From assembly GCA_030512335.1 (NCBI GenBank), contig JAULSU010000003.1, positions 4,774,001 through 4,838,000 of the forward strand: a DNA stretch of 64,000 bases. The letters are read 5' to 3'. Each line of letters starts with the position of its first letter. Positions within the stretch are counted from its first letter, which is position 1. Under the pieces are notes generated by a model, which was given only the letters and a program-made list of their open reading frames with translations, was not told the DNA's origin and searched no databases. This document shows, in pieces, positions 12,098-23,251 of this stretch. This DNA is from Immersiella caudata. Its lineage: Eukaryota; Ascomycota; Sordariomycetes; Sordariales; Lasiosphaeriaceae. Both the position numbers and the translations under genes were made by a program.

Positions 12098-12728
12098 TGT
12101 GATGGGCGGCTGCGGATGAGCGCCGAGCTGGCGATGGTTCTATCAACAATACTCGTCTGGGACTGGAGAGCAACCAAAGATCAGAGCAGAGTAAGAAAGG
12201 CGCGAGGGAAGACAGCTATATCGATGTATCCAATAACCACGACCGCTACTGGCAGTGTCGTAAGCAAGTCGTAATGCGGGACGCGGACTCGGGCGAAGGG
12301 TGCGGGCAGGTCAATCGCTGGAATGATGCGTGCTCTGGTTGTGGGAAAGAAGCGATTCCCGGTAGTGGTAGGCAGAACAAAGTTGAAGTCGTGACGCAGT
12401 TGCAATCCCTACGGAAGTTGAGGGGTGGGCAAGTCCAATGCGCAATCGAAGTCGAGCAGCAGGTGGAGGGCATGGAGGATCGAGGCAGCTCAAGAGGCCC
12501 GCCCGCAGCGGACTGGGGTAGCTTGGGATCGAATGGTGGATTAGCCAATAGCAACCGCCCCCTCCTCGAACGTCCAAGCCGCCTCGCCAAGGGTTCAGCC
12601 GGACTCAACTCTGCTCCATGGTGGAATGGCGAAACCGTGGCATTCTAACCCGGGAGTTCTGCAACGGTGGTACATTTAATGTAGGTATTATACATGGCTA
12701 TAAAACATTGAAGTACACGGCCAGTCAA
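12098..12728. other. Intergenic: promoter side of MVP1, 3' side of MRPL10
   Basis: No coding frame with domain content. Short overlapping frames on both strands look random. Confidence 0.55.
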
Positions 12729-13697
12729 CTAGAATAGCTGTGGGTCTAGCTCGGCCGCCGTCTTGATCTTGGCCTTCTTAACAGTCACCGGCTTCTCTCC
12801 CGGCACCTTGAAGTACAAACTGGGCGACTGGCCGGGCTGCACAGTGTGGCTCAGGTACCCTCTATGCGCGGGGTCCCTGTAGTACTCAATATCCCAACGG
12901 CTGGTCGGGTCGGGCAGGCGGTAGAAATGTTTCTCGGTCATCCTGGCCTCCTCCAAGATGCTCTCGACGTGTTCTGCGCCGACGGGCAGAGGCTTGTCCG
13001 TATTAATACTCTCCCCTTTGGCCAATCTCCTCAGCGAATCCTTGGTGTAGTACCTGGTGACGATCTTTCCGCCGGCGTCCTCGATGGCCTTGATCGCCGT
13101 GGCCGAAGCTCGCGAGACCATGATGTCAACGGGTGTCTTGAGCTTTTCGCTTCCCTTGGCGAGCAGCTTGATGCCATCCCTGATACTGCGCCCAATGATG
13201 CCGGATCGGATGAGCTCCTTCGGTGTGATGGGCTTCGTCGGGTCGAGGCGGCCGTTGTTGATGAACTCTTGGAGCTTGTCGAGATTGAAGACGGACATTT
13301 CATCGGCCAGGCTGTAGAATGGGTCAGGGAAAGTGCAAGGCAGAGCGGTGCATCGGGTTTCTTCTCACTGGTTCACGAAGCCCTTCTTGCCGTGGCTGAA
13401 GATCAAGGGCGTCTGGCCACCCTGGAACCACGGCTTGACCTTTCCGTGCGCATTTTGACCCTTCGTACCGCGACCAGCGGTCTTGCCGTAGCCGGAGGAG
13501 GGACCGCGGCCCTTGCGGATGCGCTTGTTGTAGGCGCCCGGATTGTCGGAGAGGCTGCCGAGAATCGAGGCGCTCCGCGTCTGCGTCTGCACCGACAGCG
13601 CCGCGAAGAGGGAGATGAGGGAGGGCGCAGCCGAGGGAAGCGCAGTCGACGTCCGGCAGCACCAGGCTGCCTGCGCAAGCGGTAACCGGGGCGGCAT
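12729..13697 (-). CDS. MRPL10: Mitochondrial large-subunit ribosomal protein uL15m
   Basis: Two exons on the minus strand, 13697-13369 and 13311-12729, 303 residues. The intron (13368-13312) is GTGAGA...ACAG with a CTGAC branch site. Residues about 1-45 form an arginine-containing mitochondrial presequence. They are followed by the L15 signature RIRKGRGPSSGYGKTAGRGTKG and NAHGKVKPWFQGGQTPL. Exon 2 supplies LDKLQEFINNGRLDP, the region KELIRSGII, and the conserved VSRASATAIKAIEDAGG. The long C-terminal extension (EYYRDPAHRGYL...) is usual for fungal mitochondrial L15. The protein belongs to the mitochondrial large subunit near the central protuberance. The spliced junction GFVNH-LADEMSVFNL reads through without a break. 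Yeast names uL15m MRPL10. Confidence 0.93.
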
Positions 13698-14292
13698 GGC
13701 GACTGTGGTGGTTCAATTGGGCTGGATCGCGGAGCTCGAGACTGAAAATCGGCCGTGATGGAAATTCGTTTGCAGCATTCTCAGGTGGCCCGGGCGCCGA
13801 GCTGTTAGGTGATGACTAAGCGCTGGACCACCACCCCCAACCCTGACGGTTTCCCGGCTCCTTCACACTCGATGCTTTCCTCCTTGCAATTCTTCCGCCC
13901 TTTTTGGTCTAGAGATATGAGCAATTACAAGTTCTCGGGTCTTTCATTCAATGGTTTTATTTCGTACACAATGCACACCAACCCGGCGGACCTGCTCCGT
14001 AACGCCCGTCATATTGCCAAGCCTTCTCATCCATGCGATCCAGGCGCTCCTCGAATGGCTCAAGGAGCATTTGAACTGATGATTTGATGCGAATCAAGTC
14101 TTGCCTATGGCTGCAGATGCCTTTTTAACGCAATTTTTGCCCTTTTCAACAGTCTAATGGGTTTTTATTGCACAAGCAACGCCCGGGCATCCTCCCACGA
14201 CAATTTTAGAATGGCTTTGGATTTGGGGACGTGTTTTTCGCCTACATTGAGGTTCGTCTGACAACTAACTTACGACAACAGCACCGTACCCA
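13698..14292. other. Intergenic, nothing seen
   Basis: Upstream of MRPL10 and downstream of the ankyrin gene, both on the minus strand. No coding signal. Confidence 0.55.
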
Positions 14293-16567
14293 TTACTCTT
14301 CCTGGTACTCGGGTGCATCAAAAAATGCATCATCGCCGTCGCCTTCCTCCTCAAGATGCTCGCCGCACTGTAGATCGACGCCTACGTCGACACCGGCAGC
14401 CAAGACAGCTTCGAGGAGACGCCCGAACGCCTCTCTGAGCTCGGTGTTGATGTCCGAACGGGTTTCCAAACACTGCCAGGCAGTCAATCCATCCTTGCTC
14501 ATCTTCCCGATATCCAGTCCAGGCAGTCCATGATCCGTCAGAATCTCCATGGTCCTGACATTCCCGCCCAACGCTGCAGTATGAAGTATTGTGGTCCCTT
14601 CGGACTCAACAACATGAAGATGGTTGGCCCCGCTCTCCAACAAGAACTGGATACACCGATGGGCGTTCCTTGACGTGGCGCTCACTAGCGGTGTGTATCC
14701 TTCGGTGGTTCTTTGGTTCACATCGGCCCCCTTTTCGACAAGCGCACGCATCACATCCACGGCATCTCGAATCGGCGCGTACCCGAGCCCAGTTCCGCTT
14801 GTGCCTCCGTCGTTTGGATCCATACCGAGACGAAGAAGGGCTCTCACCGCCGTTGCATGGCCTTTTGCACACGCCATGTGGAGCACGGTTTTGTTGATCA
14901 GGTCTCTGGCGTACAGGTCTGCGCCGGCGCGCAAGAGGACCTCGAAGCAAGGCGAAAGCCTGTCTGTGCTGACGGTTGCCATGAGCGGCGTCTTTTTGCC
15001 CCTGGTCGGCGCGTTGACATCAGCCCCCAGGGCCAAAAGCTTCTTAGTAGCAGCTACATTCCCACTCCTCGCTGCCCAAAACAAGGGTGTCAGCCCAGCA
15101 CGGTCTTGCTCATTGAGCTGTTGTTCCAGATCCGCCCGGCTCAAGAGCGACTCGAGATCTCCCGAGCGTTGTTCCGTTACGATCTGCGTCACGAGTGGTA
15201 GTTCCAGCTCTTCGATATAACGCGGGATGTCGAACAAGCGGTACCACTGATCGTTGATCTCCTTGGAAACAGCCCTTGACAGCACCGCGACGGCGGCTTG
15301 GATTCCGGGCGTCATTCCGTTGTCGCTTTCCGCGTCTGGACTCGCCCCGTAACTGAGCAGCATCCTCGCCACGTTGACACGGCCATAGGACACCGCTGAC
15401 TCGAGGGCACTGACACCATCGACGTAGAAGGCGTCCGTTACCGAGGCTGGGTCCCGTTCCAGACATTCCTGGAGCAGGGGCATGTTGGACAACAAGGAGA
15501 CGTACAAGGTTGTGCCGGTCTTGTTCTTCACCCGTCGCCTCAACACCAACCCAAACGTTGGCCTGCCCATCGCCGTCTTGGACATGGACATGTAGAGGGT
15601 GTAGCAGATGAGCCAGCTGGGAAAAATATACGTCACTTCGACGTGAGAACGGCCCCGATGCCAACACCCGATCATATCACACTTTGCACGAGTTCCGTAT
15701 CCCGAATACCCAACTGACAGGCCACCGAGAAGACCACCGAGGGGGTGATGTGCGTGGAATTGGGTTCGAGCGCCAGAGCCGCGGTGGCATTGGCAGAGGC
15801 AGCCCTTGAAGCACCCTACCCGGCTATATCGGGCGGTGATAGCGACGGACTCTCGTGGTGGGTGTTGCCGTATCGGCGGCTCCGTTGCTATCCTGTCAAG
15901 CTCGGTCCGGTGCAAAGGTTCGTTTTTGCACAACGAGTCCATGGAGCATTGCCGAAGGCGCCGGTCCCACATGTCCTCCTTCCGAGGAGGCTCCGCCGTG
16001 ACGGGGCTGCACACGGTCGATGTGATGCTCTCCACGCCGTCCAGAACCAGATGGATGTTGCGGTGAGTGTGCGTCACCGTTCCCCTGCTCATCGTCAGCT
16101 TCGTCCCGTCAAACCCTCGGGGGTTGGGAGATGTACGCAACATAGGATACCAGCACATTGTCAATATTCCCCTGAACCTCCCGAATCCGCCGCGTCTCAT
16201 CGACAACTGTCGACTTGAGCCGTATCCATCTAGTCCTCTGTATCGTCCTGCTCCCACTCGAAAGCTGCACCACATACCCACTCAGCTTCTCCAGCGACGT
16301 CGCCGCCTGTCCCAGCTGGTGCTCGAGCAAAAAAACGGCGTCGAGATTAGGATTCGGCTGCCCGGGCTCCTTCATGCTCCAGTACGTATCCCTCACCCGC
16401 TCCAAAGCGACGCTCAGAAATGCGACGCGGTTGTTCAACTCAAGTATCTCATCCGGCGCATTCCTCCACGTCCGGATGCTCTTCATGAGCGCCTTGGAGA
16501 GGTTGAGCCCCCCATCGAGAAGGTTGACAGTGGCGCCAGCGACGCCCAGTGCCGTAACAGGGTCCAT
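14293..16567 (-). CDS. Ankyrin-repeat protein with a fungal STAND-type N-terminal domain
   Basis: Two exons on the minus strand, 16567-16137 and 16084-14293, 740 residues. The intron is GTACAT...GCAG, 52 nt. The start MDPVTALGVAGATVNLLDG is the usual beginning of the helical N-terminal domain found on fungal NLR/STAND proteins. A middle region has a Cys/His cluster (CFKGCLCQCH) and the aromatic motif YIFPSWL, common in ankyrin proteins of this class. About six ankyrin repeats fill residues 470-690 (GLTPLFWAARSGNVAATKKL; TVLHMACAKGHATAVRALL; GYTPLVSATSRNAHRCIQFL; TILHTAALGGNVRTMEIL). The C-terminal tail is acidic. No NB-ARC or NACHT ATPase is present, so it is not a full NLR. A role in protein-protein recognition is inferred; the partner is unknown. 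Confidence 0.85.
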
Positions 16568-18004
16568 GAATTCCGGCACGTCGGGTATCAGTATCACTTT
16601 CCGGATCGTCGCGGCAAGGTAAGGTAGGTCCTTTTGCAAAAACACCCGGAAGGAGGGTGGAAGAGTCCTGAAGGCTTGGTATGCGGGAAGGATGGAGGGC
16701 TGCCTGGCTGGCTTTCTAGCTTCGAGTGGGACGCGAGCAGAGGTGGCCCAAATCCCAAACCCAGAGAGCCTTGATTACCCTGCCAGTCGAATCCGGCTGA
16801 TCCGTAAGACCGGTAGTGTAACCAGACGATCGGTGATTATTTTGGTTACCTTCTCGCTGCCGATATGCACATGTCAAGGTAGAGTGTGCTATTCTTTTCT
16901 TCGCCAGAGGTGGGCGCTTGCCTGGTTTGTAAGCTATCACTGCTACCTCGCGCCATTCCCTCCCACTACAGCGGTCCTTTTTGCCCTTCATTACGAGCTA
17001 GCTTGGGTAACCAAATTTATTTTTGTCCCGGTTAATACTACTGTTGGAGATTTCCTATGCAGAGGTCATGGTGGGGAGAGGGATCGGCCCGCTAACGATG
17101 GGACTTCGATCATGCGGAGGGGCGGCGCAGCGGCGTCTGGTTGGCTGGGACTTTTGGTTGGAAGAGTGGCACAGCGGCAGAACCAGGAATAGCGGCCTGT
17201 GGGAGGGCCGGTAACGGGGATTTTTGGGGGGTTGGGGGGTTTTAGCCAGTGCTTGTTGGGACTGAATGGGGAAGAGAGCGGCGGTGCTTGTTGCTGTATT
17301 GGGAGGTTATATCAAGGCAGCAGGATAGATTTTTGGTTTGGGATGGGATTTGTAAGTGAAGGATACGAGGATGGTAGACAAGGTGGAAGCATAGGGCTAG
17401 CTTCATGGGAGAGGTAGGAAAAGATCAACGACGCCATAGATTTGCTAATTTGATACCGTGGTTGAAGAATTAATCCTTATCCTCGCCATGTTGTCTCTAT
17501 ATCGACTGTAAGGCTAACGCGATGCTGAGTTTTGTAATGCCTAGACTGACAAATAATAGGTTTTTACGGCATGGTTAAAGGTGTTTACGGCATTAGGATG
17601 GGACTAGAGGGAACACCATGATACAGAACGTGGCTTTAGTGAGATAGGCTGTGCATGTTCCCAACAAGGCCTCAGAAATGTCATTGAGGGCGGTATCGCG
17701 TATCACGCAAGGCCTAAACAGCAACATACAATCAATGCATCTGCTTCATTATCCAAGGCCAGCTCTGGTTTGTGAGATGGCATGTCTCGGTTAAGGCAAG
17801 AAGCTTTGCTAAGTCTTGGGAACCGCGCAGTCGAAGGTTACACTGGTTCTCATGCTGACGAGCAGAGCCCACCTAGATGCAGGTAAACGCTCTTGTACAA
17901 GCTCATTGGTAGTTGTTGAGTACTGCCAATACCCCGCATCGCCTTTTCACGACCCCTTGCGACGACAAGCCCACCGCGTAGCAAGGTTGATATCAACCGC
18001 TATC
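16568..18004. other. Intergenic, 1.4 kb, no gene seen
   Basis: This separates the ankyrin gene from the pseudogene region. Base composition becomes more AT-rich after about 17400. Open frames at 16692-17192 and 17199-17417 lack domain features. Confidence 0.5.
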
Positions 18005-18505
18005 ATGAGCTGGGACATCTTCTCTACGGGGTCATCAAGATCCCGGGAGAAGAGCTCGAAGACACCCAAAACTGCCGACTTTGGGTTGCACACGCTCGTC
18101 CCCAAGAGCGATCAAGCTCCTGAGTGTGTCGATATCGTTGCCATCCACGGCCTCAACGGGCACTATCTCAAAACATGGACCGACAAAACGACCAACGAAA
18201 GGACCAATAAAAAGACTGATGTCAACTGGTTGGACTCGATCCTCCCGGGGATTGTGCCGGTAGCGCGTGTCATGTACTTTTCATACAATTCCATGTTGCA
18301 GTTCAGCAAGTCGACAGCGGACGTCACCACCTTCGCGCAGCAGTTGCTCGAGGGGCTTGCCGCAGCGAGAGAGTCGAACTTCGAGTCCCAGAGACCGATC
18401 ATATTTATTTGCCATTCGCTAGGAGGGCTGGTACTCAAAAAGGCTTACGGAGTGTATCTCCGAGGCGTATTCTCCCGGACGGTAGCCTCTACGGACCGTC
18501 CATGA
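18005..18505 (+). pseudogene. Truncated SesB-like alpha/beta hydrolase domain
   Basis: From ATG 18005 the frame reads MSWDIFSTGSS. It then has the hydrolase start CVDIVAIHGLNGHYLKTWT, the first strand and oxyanion loop of SesB/DUF676-type hydrolases. Further on are WLDSILPGIVPVARVMYFSY and the nucleophile elbow IIFICHSLGGLVLKKA (Ser in CHSLGG). The family normally continues with an ALIEA-type helix and a LGTPHRG motif. Here, after LKKA, the frame drifts into unrelated sequence and stops at 18503-18505. Such hydrolase domains are common N-terminal effectors of fungal NLRs or stand-alone proteins. I infer a relic cut off after about 165 residues; an intact short protein is unlikely because the catalytic Asp and His are missing. 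Confidence 0.7.
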
Positions 18506-18539
18506 GCCACCTCAAAATGAAAAACCTCTCAAGTTTTCC

Positions 18540-19998
18540 TGCTAGCCAAAGCAGTTTGGCAATTCCACGACCCCCACATCATGTCTTAAGGATGGGCGAA
18601 AGGCAGCGTTGAGTTTCTTTTCGAGTACCGCACACACAACGGCAGCCTCACTGTTGGCCTGTTTCTCAACCAACCATTGGTATCGGCTCGAGTATCTTTG
18701 CCACCCTGCAAAGACCTAGAGACGGCCGCATACCCCTAAGATAAAACAACTCGGCGTCATGCTCATCGAAATCCTTCTTGGGCGTGAAATCGACAGCTAC
18801 AGGACCGAGTATCCATGATGGCTTGATGGAAAAGCGACAAAACTTCACTGATTCGCGAACAGCGAAGGAGCTTTGCGACCAGCGCATCAAGAACGATAGA
18901 AACTGGTTCAAGTCGATCCAGGATGCCACTGGGAACTGCCTCGACGTGCGGAGCTTCCGTCCTACCGCAGAGAGCAAGGATGACCCAAATCAGCTCAAAA
19001 GTGCAATCTACGAGAAGATTGTCCGCCCTTTGGAGCTTGTTTTCGAGATGTATGGTGGTGACGGATCGAGGCTCGATGGCCGTTGATAACGGGAGCGAGG
19101 CGAGAAGTCTGGAGGCAATACAACGAAAGCAAAGTCAAGATTGCCGTACTCGATACTGGCACCTCGGAGAGTCCGATGGGCCAAAGCTTTTGAGGGCTGG
19201 TATAAAGACTTTGCAGACAGCAAAGACCACATCCCAAGGGATAACATCGGCCATGGAACTTCAACGGTGCGACTCATTGCAAAGCCCTCGAGGACTCAGA
19301 TATATTCGTTGCCAGGGTCTTTGAACGAAACCAGGCCGACGAGGAGACTCCCGGACGGGTTGCACATGTAGGCTTCGATCCTCATTGGTTCACCCTGAGT
19401 CGTCCGCCGATTAAAAAGCTGACCGTTCGCGCAGACCATCCGATGGGTACAAGAAAAAGAAAAACGTCGAGATTATCGTCATGGCACTCGGCTTCCCCAA
19501 CGCCAACGACGACATCGAAGAAGCCGTCCTCGACGCAGTGCGCCACAAGGTTCTCATCTTTGCCCAGGCAGGCGACCCCTCCAATCACCACAAAGTCGCG
19601 TTCCACGCCAGAATGGCCAAAGTTATCTGCATCTTTGCCACCGACGCCGGCAACAAAGCATCAAGACTCAACCCCCACACCGTCGCCGCAACTACAACTT
19701 TGCCTTCCTCGGAGAAGGCGTTGATCTGCGTGGGGACGGGAAGTCCATCCTCAACAGCATATCAGTGGCAACGGCTATTGCAGCAGGATTCGGGGGTAGC
19801 TTGCTGGGCTTCTCGAGACAGCCCGTTTGTCGACGGGGGCGAAGTGCGCTTGACTTCCGGCGAGGCGATAAGCTGAGTGCTGTGCTGGGAAAGTTGTCGG
19901 AATACAAAGATCAGGAATACGACTACGTTGTGCCGTGGCGACTCCTGGAGCTTGTGTCAGAGTGCGCTGACCGAGAGGGGAAGAGGAGGAATATTTGA
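18540..19998 (+). pseudogene. Broken DUF7580-like plus peptidase S8 (subtilase) gene
   Basis: Pieces of one protein lie in order but in different frames. A helix QVFLLAKAVWQFHDP appears near 18533-18580. Next come IKQLGVMLIEILLGREIDSY (near 18740-18805) and DPNQLKSAIYEKIVRPLELVF (18983-19045). These resemble the C-terminal lobe of fungal DUF7580 domains. Subtilase pieces follow: SKVKIAVLDTG (catalytic Asp, near 19130), NIGHGTSTVRLIAK (His, near 19250), IIVMALGFPN and KVICIFATDAG. The Ser region is SISVATAIAAG, near 19760-19790. At least four frame changes and several stops separate the pieces. DUF7580-S8 fusions are known in fungi; the match is made by eye. The copy cannot encode an active protease. 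Confidence 0.7.
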
Positions 19999-21258
19999 AG
20001 CTTGTTGGAGGACTGGGCGGTTGACTATTGAGTGTGTCAAACCCTTCTCAGGGGCTCACAAGTCATTCGTCAGGGAGGAGTTTTTAGAGTTTGAGGCGCC
20101 GAACAACAAACTTGACTGGCCACCCAATCATCGACATTTCTTAGACCCGTATCCAACTCCATCGGGCGAGGTCTGGGAGCTCAGACAAGAGTTGGCCAAG
20201 ATCCGTGCTAGGTCAGGGGTAGGGTTCTGGCTGTTATGGAGTCCCGGTGGAGCGCCGACCCGGATATCTCGTGCCAAGCGGTCCGAAGACCTGTCATCAG
20301 AGCCTTTCGCCCTCGCGAGGGCGGAATTCACTGCTGCCAAGCATCCCGAGGTGGATGCTAATTTTGCTTTGGGCCCAGATAACGATGCACGATGGTGATA
20401 GTTTGAACATCGCTCTGGGGATCGACCTGGGGCCTTGAATATACTGCCTCCCGCCCTTCCCGCCTCGAAGCGCCCCGATCGTTTTCTTTCTTTGCAAACG
20501 TCGCAAGGTCTAGCAAGCCACGACGTGCTCCCCGTCGAAAGGATGCGTTCCGACGTTACCCTCGTGTTTTTGGCCTGTCGGCCCTGCTGCCTGGTGCGGA
20601 TGCCACAATGGTGTCCCGCACCCATCGTCAGCCTCGTCCGCGATTCCGTCCTCGGTCCTAAGCTCCGTCGCCGTTTCGAGTACCCCGTCTTCGTCGATTT
20701 CGAGCCCCGTTCCTAGCTCGCTTTCCGTCTCGAGCTTTGTGACATACCCACCAAAAATATTACTCTCCTGTTCCTTTGTGATGTCCGTTCTCTGGTGTTG
20801 AAACCCAGTCAGCCAAGTGGAGACCGGGGTCGTCATGTCGGGGCCCGTGGATGCGTACTTGGCACTTATTTGAGAACTGTGCTCTGATGCGGCACAACAC
20901 GCAGAACATGCAATATTGGACCATCGTGCAGCACCGCGCCTGGCTCGAAACGGAGTAAGATAGTGTGCTGGGAAGCTGATGTAACCACGACTCACGAACC
21001 AAACCCCTATTTGTACCGAGAAGGACTTAGGGATAGAAGACCAAGCAGCTCACTTGGCCAAACCTTTGGGTTGGTACGACAGTGAGTTTTCGTGTAACCA
21101 TTGTAGCGTCTACCCTTGTCCTTGGACGTTGAGAATCGAAGGTGGATTGGAAAGGCTGACTGTCGGTTCGGGCAAAGCACATTGACCGGCTGCAGCCATT
21201 CTTACATCTTGCAGTCGATGGCGAGACGCCCATAGCTTTTCTTGAGCGGAAGGGGAAC
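19999..21258. other. Gene-poor stretch after the subtilase relic
   Basis: Open frames on both strands (for example minus 20995-20510, acidic tail) overlap one another without domains. The piece reading VREEFLEFEAPNNKLDW near 20070 may be more of the decayed upstream gene. No call is made. Confidence 0.4.
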
Positions 21259-22444
21259 GTGATAAGTTTGAGAATGCTCTGGGGAGGCCACCTCGGGCTG
21301 CCTTCATGCCGCAAAGGGGTGATATCGGAGAAAGAAATGGCTGCTTTGGCTGGGGGGAGATGCGGAAAGGGGTCGCTGAATACAATTGTTCCTCAGTCGT
21401 CGCCAGGGATGCTTCCCGAAATGATGTGCTCCGATCCAAACAAGCGCAGCTGCTTGGACTTTGGGGACAAGCACGCATCCAACTCTCGATGGGCGGTGAT
21501 GGTACTGGAGGACGGGACAGCAGGCCACTGCAGCGATGCCGGGCAACGTTTGTTTTGTGGTCCCGACGACAAGAGCCGCGAACTTGGAGGGACGGAGACA
21601 GGCTCAAAATAGCGTAACGCGTGGGCGCGGTTGGGCGAAACACTCGGGCACTTCAGCGTCTGGAGCGTGGGGTCGACCGATGTGCCTCCGAAGAGTCCTG
21701 TGTCCGCGTCTCCTACCAACGGGTGGTCACCTGCGGCGCCGCCTGGCAGCGAGAAATGGCGCTCTATGGACGACAGCTGGCTGCAAGCGCTCGATCCGGA
21801 TTCGTATGGCCTGTGGGAAGACGCAGACTCCAAGGGGGCCCTTCTGTTGTCTCGAGCCGGAGTGCTCCAACTATTATCGGTACCTGGAAAGGCCAGTGGT
21901 GAGAAGAGCTTGCGTTGCAAAGGCGGCAGATATTTTCGACGACAAGAATGATGAGGGCTCTTGGAGGATCAGCGGCGTGGTGTACAAGCTGGACGACAGC
22001 GATGCGATTCTCGCCATACAGGGGAAGCCCAAGAAAGACGCCCGGACACGTCGAGAAAAGGGGCCCAGCCACTCGAGTGTTATGCGTGAATTTAATCGCC
22101 CCAAGTCAAGTGTACTACTGGAAGGTAGGTCGGTTCGAAGATAGCTGACCAGGATGGGCTTCTCTTCAGCACGCAACCAAAGCAAAATAACTGAGGGGAC
22201 TACCCATTGCGACACAGGGGCTCTCTCCGGCTTCGACGTGCGCACGGGTTTAGTGGTCGTCGTGGCCATTCTAGTACTTTTGCTCCTTTCTTTGGCTCTC
22301 ATGGGCGCTTCTGCGGTCATACGATGGGTGTTAGGCCGGGTAAGCCCGGGCATTGTTTTTCTGATGTGCGGGTTGTCTGGGATGGTGGTAGATGGGACAA
22401 TTCACGGTCGTAGGCCCAGCCATTATGCTCCGATGGGGAACTGA
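21259..22444 (+). CDS. Doubtful gene: unknown protein with a C-terminal membrane segment, possibly decayed
   Basis: A mostly open frame runs from about 21259 to 21951, with a single TAG at 21610-21612. It contains RSCLDFGDKHASNSRWAVMV and LEDGTAGHCSD, which look like structured coding sequence. A second frame (about 21930-22120) reads GSWRISGVVYKLDDSDAIL. It joins through a well-formed intron (GTAGGT, CTGAC branch, TTCAG at 22169) to an exon ending at 22444. That last exon has one strong hydrophobic segment, GLVVVVAILVLLLLSLALMG. The frame change near 21900 has no good intron (43 nt at best). I do not recognise the family. It may be a secreted or membrane protein gene damaged by mutation. Confidence 0.3.
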
Positions 22445-23251
22445 TGAAGTGGGGGAAGGGATTGTGCAGGTCGGACCAGCGAGTACATCCTCAAGTTTAG
22501 TTGAAGGTGAATCCTGATCGTCTTTGCATCAATGTCAAGACTTGGTCTAATGTTGGCAGCGGGTGTGGCGCGTTAGCGGGAGATCGATTCCGGGGACCCC
22601 AATCCCCCCTGAGTCGGGCGCCCATCGCCAAAACGACAAAAACACCACTTGTCAACCGCATGAATGGATCGCGTCGTTCTAGAAGCAGAGCGCCCCGAAT
22701 AAGCCTTAAAGCGAGTCATTCCATAGGTCTCGGCGCTGGCGTTCTGGGGAACCGTCTCCATAATCCCATGCCAAGACTGTGAATCGCACGATGGTGATGG
22801 CGAAGCCCTTGCACGTTTCAACACACGCGCGGCAGAGTCGTATTTTCGGGAGGATGGATGGGGCCTGTTGAACGGAATTACGTTTGTTGATGCGCGAGGG
22901 CCAATATAAAGTCAGAAAAAAGTCAAATTTTCGTCCTCCGCCGATGTTAGGTAATGGCCTCCTTGGCGCCGTGCTTGGCAGTCTCGTCCTGGGTCTACTA
23001 CGAGTCTCGCATCTCCGGAGTCAAGTCCTAGTCCTAGAGTTCTTGTTGACATAAAAGCAAGCGTTTCCCTCCTTTTTTTTTTTCTTCTTCTTGGAAGCTG
23101 TGAAGGAAACCAGTATGCCTACTGCTGTCTTTGTTGCACCTCGCCCGACCAGATTGATGTCTTTCAGACCAAATCGCACCCTCGAGATCCCTCGCCAAGC
23201 CCATCTCGCCGTCGAGATAGGATTCACCGAAGCCGATTCGTGCCGTTGAAG
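22445..23251. other. Intergenic upstream of the TTL-like gene
   Basis: Contains a T10 tract followed by CTTCTTCTT near 23073-23092, about 160 nt before the start codon, a pyrimidine-rich 5' leader typical of fungal genes. No coding frame is called. Confidence 0.5.

Noticed and set aside
12846..13685. 279-codon plus-strand open frame
   Set aside because: Antisense of MRPL10.
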